Shown piece by piece: positions 32,501 through 64,000 of a DNA stretch of 64,000 nucleotides; the stretch's first letter is position 1; every line of letters starts with the position of its first letter. A program made the translations under genes and the position numbers. The notes beneath the pieces are model-generated. The model searched no databases and was not told where the DNA came from. It saw nothing but the letters and a program-made list of their open reading frames with translations. This stretch comes from Cyprinodon diabolis (lineage: Eukaryota > Chordata > Actinopteri > Cyprinodontiformes > Cyprinodontidae): NCBI GenBank assembly GCA_030533445.1, contig CM060082.1:37831817-37895816 (forward strand), written 5' to 3'.

Positions 32501-32529
32501 TTGCACAAAACTAAAAAAATAGATCCTTT

Positions 32530-33660
32530 AAGATTCTGCTCCCCCTCAACTTAATATTAGGTTCCACAACCTTTGGAAAAAAGAAATGAGAGCAATCACT
32601 TTCTATAACCACCAATAAGCTTTTTGCACATCTTCGCTGGAGTTTTGGACCATTCTTCTTCTGCAAAGTATTCTAGATGTGTTATGTTATGTAATATCTC
32701 CACAGATATCTAAATGGATTTGGATACAGTCAGATTACTGGCCACATCAGAACTCAGTGCCCTTTCCATTAATTTGTTGTCGATTTCTGAGTTATGTTCA
32801 GGGTCATTATCCTGCTGGACAGTGGCACCCAGTGTCTGAGGCAATAAACTACCCCCAAAACATCTTTGAACCTTCACCATATTTGACTGTATGCTTCTTT
32901 TCTTTGTATATCTAATCCATTTTCTGGGTAGAAGGACATGCTTTACCAAAAATAAATATCTTGCCTTCATCTGTCAACAAGACTTTCTCCAGAATTTAAT
33001 TTATATACATACATTTTGACAAATTAATTGAAAGATCATTCACACTGAAAATGTGCAGTGAGCCTGCAGGAAAGTTTGAATTTTTCTTAGAAGTTGTTTG
33101 ATGCCAAATATCCACCAATCAGACTATCCTCGGTTGCAACCTTTCATCAATTATGCATCCAGCTATGCTATTTTTTGAGCCATGGGTTGTAACTTTCTTA
33201 TCTATGTTGCACACTGTTGACAATAGGACACTGAGATCTCTAAAAATAGACTTGTGACCTTTAAGCTGTAAATGTTTCACCACAATCTGGTGTAAGTCCT
33301 CTCTTCTCCTTCAAAAAGACACAACCATACATTCCAAAGACTGAGCCGATCTTTCTCCTTCTTATCTGATAACGGGCGTGATTTTGACATTGCCCACACC
33401 TGTGATCACTTTTGGGATTAGGCGACAAAAATGTGCTTGAAACAAAGTTAGTTCTCCAAAATTTTGAAAGGATGTGTTTTGTAGTGTCCATGTTTTGAGT
33501 TTTGTATGAAGTTATTTAAAATGTGCAATTTTTGCCTGCTTTTTTATTATGTAAGCAAAGGTAATAAAGAGGTATGTGCCAAAATATGGGAAATTTTAAT
33601 AACTCTCATGGAAAAAAACAACAATTAAATAGAACAAATCCGGAGGTGCCAACATTTTTT
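32530..33660 (-). pseudogene. Degraded Tc1/mariner element, minus strand
   Basis: Read on the minus strand, 32700-33000 gives LLTDEGKIFIFGKACPSTQK, then VKYGEGSKMFWG, then PEHNSEIDNK. These decayed blocks are in the order of a Tc1 transposase (first Asp block, GGGS-MVWG block, second Asp block) and are interrupted by stops. GTGCCAACATTTTTTT near 33647 looks like a Tc1-type end. Exact ends and target duplication are uncertain. Confidence 0.65.
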
Positions 33661-33939
33661 TTTTTACATAATTGTAAGTTGAACACCATATATCCACATA
33701 CGCTTTGGGGCCCTTTACTATCTAGAGTGGCCATTGGGCAGAGAAGTAACATACCAAACAAAATGCGTGAAAATAATATTACATACTACACAATAGACTT
33801 AGGGGATTTTTTTTAGAGAGGGGATAAAAAGTGTTTTTTCAATTAAACTGAACCGAAAAAGAGACCAAACGAGTGGGGGGGGGACATCTATGAGTAATAG
33901 CGTCAGAACTGATGATTCAAAGCTGCCTTAACTTCGTTT

Positions 33940-34271
33940 TAAAGTTGGGTTTACACCTCATCTAACACATTCAGATCGAATCACGCACCTTCCACTGCTC
34001 ATCCCGTCTAGAAGTTAGATATCTGTCGTCTGATTGGCTTACAATGAAGATGAGGCAACAGAGCGAGAACGTGACTGGTTCTCCGGACTGCCAATCATTC
34101 CACCGCTGTCTGCGCCGGTCCGACGCGGAACAGGGGACAGAGAGGCCATACTATCGGCAGAAAGCGCTCTCAGGATTGCTGCCCTTCATCACATCTCGGT
34201 ACACCTGGTACAATAAGCGCGTGGTGACTTTTAACCACTTCGACTTGGATAAATATTAACCAGTTGAAAAA
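33940..34271 (+). promoter_or_regulatory. 5' flank and probable 5' UTR of pfkp
   Basis: GC-richer than its surroundings. It carries an inverted CCAAT (GATTGG at about 34032-34037) and a direct CCAATC (34091), with no clear TATA box at a usable distance. The transcription start cannot be placed from sequence. An upstream ATG at 34044 opens a 71-codon frame (separate entry). Confidence 0.5.
34044..34259 (+). CDS. Upstream open reading frame before pfkp, in the same frame
   Basis: ATG at 34044, stop TAA at 34257-34259, 71 codons. Only four codons separate the stop from the pfkp ATG at 34272, and both share one reading frame. The predicted peptide has no recognised domain. If transcripts begin upstream of 34044 it would be a regulatory uORF. 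It may equally lie in the promoter and never be transcribed. Confidence 0.3.
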   Translation: MKMRQQSENVTGSPDCQSFHRCLRRSDAEQGTERPYYRQKALSGLLPFITSRYTWYNKRVVTFNHFDLDKY

Positions 34272-60373
<26,102 letters not shown>

Positions 60374-60379
60374 GTAAGT

Positions 60380-61920
60380 ACAAAACATCGAGTTTCACAC
60401 ATACACCAGCCCACCGCATTATACGCCCAGAGAGCAGGTTGTTTCCCGGGAGCCAAAAACGACCTCGCTAACCCTCAGATATATTGAATTATTTATTACA
60501 ATCCTAAGGTTCTACCCACAAGTAATGACTCAGATACTGCAGGCATGATGCACCGTGCTGATGTGACTGCTGGGTTCTTGGAAAAAACAAGATGCCTTAT
60601 AAATAGCTAGTTTCACCAAAACCCGAGTATTCCAGTGCATACATTCTCACATCATCCCAAGTCTTGGAAATCAGATTAAAAGACATTTAAAAATGGATAA
60701 AGTTACAGACAATGGTTAATGGGCTATTTGTTGGAGAGAATGATCTGATCAGATGAAAGAAAACGAACCTGTCTGGGTTACAAATGAGTGCAGCACATCA
60801 TCCAGAAGACAGCCTCCTCACTTTGGTGCCCTTTGGGCAAGTGACTTTTACATTTCATTTGCCCAGAAACAATTTTTACCTCCCCTGTATAATGTTTGAT
60901 AAATATAGTTCCTAATATTCATTTTTGTATATATGTCAATGAAACATGTTTGTTTTTTAAATGTTATTTGTAATTCAGTATTTTTTAAGTTAACAGGTTC
61001 CTGGTGTGTATATGCATGCGTCAGATAATGAACTCAAGCCTACATTACCATGTTAACATGCTTTTCAAACCTTCCTCCACATTCTTTTCAAACTAAACTT
61101 TGCTTTAAACTGTTGTATGCTTGGATAAATATAAATTGTAATGTTAAAAATCTAAAAAAAACTTGACAGGTTAAAAACTTAAGATAAATCACAAGACAGA
61201 AGTCAATGTCACAAATGAATAACTTTTATTTTAGAGTCATGGTATGTTGATACAAGACAATACTATTAATATAATGTGACTTTTCTAGAGAATCATTATA
61301 CATAGTTATTTTATACAGGGTTTCCAGTCTTACATCATTTCAGAGTTCCCTGACTTTTAACTGACTCAGGATTAGTTTTCCCTGACAAAATAAATGCAGC
61401 AACAAGACAATAATGATAACATAACAGGTCACCAATTTAACATGTTTAGCTCTATAACATTTGAATGCACCTCTCCAATGTCTGAGAGAAAAAAATGAAT
61501 GAACATTTTTTAATGCATGACCTGCATCACTGCACAGAAGACTGCCATATGATAGCGCTTTCTAGCTTGTTTGTCGTTTTGGTAACTACATCAAAATTAC
61601 CGCTAGGTGGACAAAAATCACGCCATCTGGCGGAAAATCACCCGGCTTTTTGAAAACAACAAAAATGGCGCCGGCAACGCTTCTGGGTCGTTTTCATCGA
61701 ATGTCGGTGATTTTAAAGTAATTTTGAGTGATTAATATTTATTTTTTTTGCGATCATTGCACTTGCCCGGCGGGCAAATGCGATTAAATTTGTACTCTCC
61801 CAACAATAAAAACTACTTGCCCCGGGCGATGGTTAACATCGAGCCCTGTGGTGGATGCAGTTCCTGACCAGAAAACCGATGATGGAAAAAGATCAAGGAA
61901 CCCTTTAGAGGTTGCAGAAC
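60380..61920. other. pfkp intron 12, no exon seen; possible hAT end near 61855
   Basis: CTTGCCCCGGGCGATGG followed by CATCGAGCCCTG (to about 61851) resembles a hAT right end. GGTGCCCTTTGGGCAAGTGA at 60825 could be its partner, but the match is loose. Confidence 0.4.
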
Positions 61921-61929
61921 AGTCTAGAC

Positions 61930-63678
61930 CAGGGATGTGCAAGCTTTCAAATCCTTAGAGCCATTTTAGTAGCCTGGGTGCCATTCCGAACTTAGTCCCG
62001 CCCACAACGTTTGAGGTCGGAAAGTTCGGTCTGGCATTGCTCAACAGTAGCGAGAGTATGCTCGCGCAATATCTGGCGGGCCAATCAAATTGTCAGGGCG
62101 GGCTTTATACGATGATGGACAGATGATCAACAGTAACGTAATCAACCACGTGACCAAAGCGCGCTTGGGTGACAACAACAATGGCTGCCGCTGGAGAGTT
62201 GAGGGGAGTAGATTCTGCTATTAGGTCTGTTCTAGAAGATATCGACAACAAATTAATTTTAAAAGAGGAACAGAGAAACGCGATCAAGGCTCATCTTCTT
62301 ACTCTAGGCGTGCAACTGCACGCTTTGATTTTTGTTGACAACAACTATGCGTCGCTTAACATACGTCACGCACTCCGTTGCTGTTATTGGTTGTAGGTCT
62401 ATCCAATTGAGTGCAGAGGCATTTTTTTCCTGGTTCGTTCGAAACACGCCCCATAATCACAGCTCTATGGAGCAGTATCAGACTCATATTCTGACTAGAA
62501 TTGAGTAGGACTACGTCAGGCTACCATTTTAGCCTGAGACCAGCTAAATTTAAGTCGTTTAGAGCTGCAAACATTACATGAACTTTCAATAAACAAAACT
62601 TATTATTTCTGTTGAATATCTGTTATCAAACTGTCGCGTCCTTCGGTTCTAAAAAAGACCAACATTTCCAACAAAGTCCGTGGGCGGTAAAAGGTGGTTT
62701 CTGCCTTTGTACGCACTTTAAACTCGACTTATTTATTGTAAAAGCAAAGATAAAATAATGACTAAAATTGTCTTGCAACTTTGTCGAAATGAAAAATAAG
62801 GTTAATATTTGAAGTCCCCCACAAAGTGGTCAAAAAATCATTCTACAAAACCTTCCGTCCACACCGGACATTTACCAAACACTCCACTAGCATTCGGTGT
62901 GTTCTTCATTACTCAAATTAATGGGAGGCTCTAACAAAAAACAACGTAATCTAAGCAATTCAAAATATAAAAAATAAATTGTTAATGTTGGTTCTAAATT
63001 AACTTAAATGTATTCTAACGACCCGAAGAAGAAAACTAAATTGGTGAAAATGACAAAAATTTAGCATTAATAGCCACAACACAAACAACAAACAGTTAAT
63101 TTATATTTATTAGTTTTTGACCCTTTAACACAAAGTTTATTATATTTTGAGAGTTTGTACCATTAGGGTGATATTTTATTTTAATATAAACAATTAGACA
63201 CATGCAGTGAACAAACAATCCATCATAAATTGTACAGAAATGTCTATATATGTCGTATCTAATTTAGATTATTTAATATTAGTTTTTTTTTCTCATAATG
63301 TTTAATAACAACCGTAGTTTGAAAAATCAAATAAAAATGCCTGTCAGTCATTTCAAGGTTTATGTTTTAAAGAGTTAAAATGGACAAAACAAAAATTTCT
63401 TAAAAAGGAGGAAGGATTTTTTATGTAAAAAAAAAAATTGTTTCCAAAAATATAGATGGAAATACATATTTCTGTTTCTTTGAAGTCATTCTGTTAAGAT
63501 AATTATATTCAGATGTTATTTAAAAAACCCGCTAAAGCTTCTAAGACTGATATTTACCCATATATTATTTTCAAAATCATTAGTCGGTTCTTTAATCATT
63601 TTTAGCCAACATTAAGGGGCATTGTAAAGGCTCCAAAGAACCACTTACAGCTCCAGAGCTGCAGGCTGTAGACTCATC
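61930..63678. mobile_element. hAT element with exact 8-bp duplication GTCTAGAC
   Basis: GTCTAGAC occurs at 61922-61929 and 63679-63686. Left end CAGGGATGTGCAAGCTTT. Right side CCACTTACAGCTCCAGAGCT then GCAGGCTGTAGACTC, as in fish hAT repeats of this type. The terminal repeats themselves are worn. A 554-bp element is nested at 61970-62523. Confidence 0.75.
61970..62523. mobile_element. Nested element with 9-bp duplication CCATTTTAG
   Basis: CCATTTTAG is present exactly at 61961-61969 and 62524-62532. The ends TAGCCTGGGTGCC and GACTACGTCAGGCTA share the inverted core TAGCCTG. A + frame from an ATG at about 62180 reads VLEDIDNKLILKEEQRNAIKA. The superfamily is unknown. Confidence 0.72.
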
Positions 63679-63689
63679 GTCTAGACTAA

Positions 63690-64000
63690 TATGGAAGTTT
63701 GCTTTCCTAACAAAGCACTGTGTTCACATCAAACTGTATTTATGTTTCAATCAAGATATGCAAAGTTTTCAGAGACGGAAAAAGGAAGACATGCAGCTGG
63801 AGCAGAAGGTTGCTCTACAAAATGTTGACTCGGCAGAGAGGATTAAAAATGTGTACTTCATACTTGGACCTTGTATCTTTGATCTTCCTCTTCACATCAC
63901 TGCAATCTATGTGAATTGTATTAGAATAAAGGGTGAATAAGTTCTTCAGGCTGTGTTGTCATTCAGGACTCGTTTTCTGCAGCTGTTCATTGAATAGCAT
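63690..64000. other. pfkp intron 12 to the window edge, nothing recognised
   Basis: No exon with PFK similarity and no repeat assigned. Confidence 0.5.

Noticed and set aside
60374..64000. Search for the next pfkp exon (start of the C-terminal half)
   Set aside because: No frame with the expected second GMNAAVR-type motif or matching phase was found; it must lie beyond the window.

Overview
The window is typical of a teleost fish nuclear genome. Two multi-exon, intron-rich vertebrate genes lie on the + strand, and about half of the visible sequence is decayed transposable elements of kinds common in ray-finned fish: Tc1/mariner, pogo, hAT with 8-bp target duplications, PIF/Harbinger-like and TTAA-flanked MITEs, tRNA-derived SINEs, LINE tails and a Ty3/Gypsy-type LTR remnant. 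Long (AT)n tracts are frequent. The repeat set suggests a percomorph fish, possibly a killifish or livebearer relative, but that is inference. Nothing bacterial or viral was found.

Layout. 1-13000 has no supported host gene: a broken Tc1 transposon (204-1423), two more Tc1 remnants, SINEs, MITEs and LINE-type 3' tails. 13152-24637 is a six-exon gene for a 320-residue coiled-coil protein of the CCDC42/CFAP73 (DUF4200) family, which acts in motile cilia and flagella. A candidate RFX X-box lies 137 bp before its start codon and a poly(A) signal 74 bp after its stop. Its introns hold a stack of nested transposons (19075-22486). 24720-34000 is intergenic apart from an orphan pair of open, correctly spliced exons (about 28013-28558) that look like an internal piece of tango6 (TMCO7). 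34272 to beyond the right edge is an ATP-dependent 6-phosphofructokinase gene, most like the platelet type (pfkp). Twelve constitutive-type exon positions cover the N-terminal catalytic half (about 402 residues); the C-terminal half lies outside the window.

Main points. (1) The phosphofructokinase gene carries two adjacent homologous 96-nt exons (47946-48041 and 48378-48473). Both are phase 0, both encode the same 32-residue active-site segment, and one reads like muscle PFK while the other reads like platelet PFK. This is a strong candidate for mutually exclusive splicing in a glycolytic enzyme. (2) An open frame starting at an ATG upstream of pfkp ends 12 nt before the main start, in the same frame. 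(3) Intron 2 of pfkp holds two near-identical hAT copies in opposite orientation, able to form a hairpin of about 0.9 kb, and intron 3 is mostly one hAT insertion. (4) Intron 9 holds a young Tc1 element with 200-bp inverted repeats and, next to it, a MITE split by a pogo-type transposon. (5) Several hAT insertions keep exact 8-bp duplications, two of them of palindromic nTCTAGAn form.

No previously undescribed multi-gene system was recognised. The duplicated pfkp exon is the observation most worth following up.
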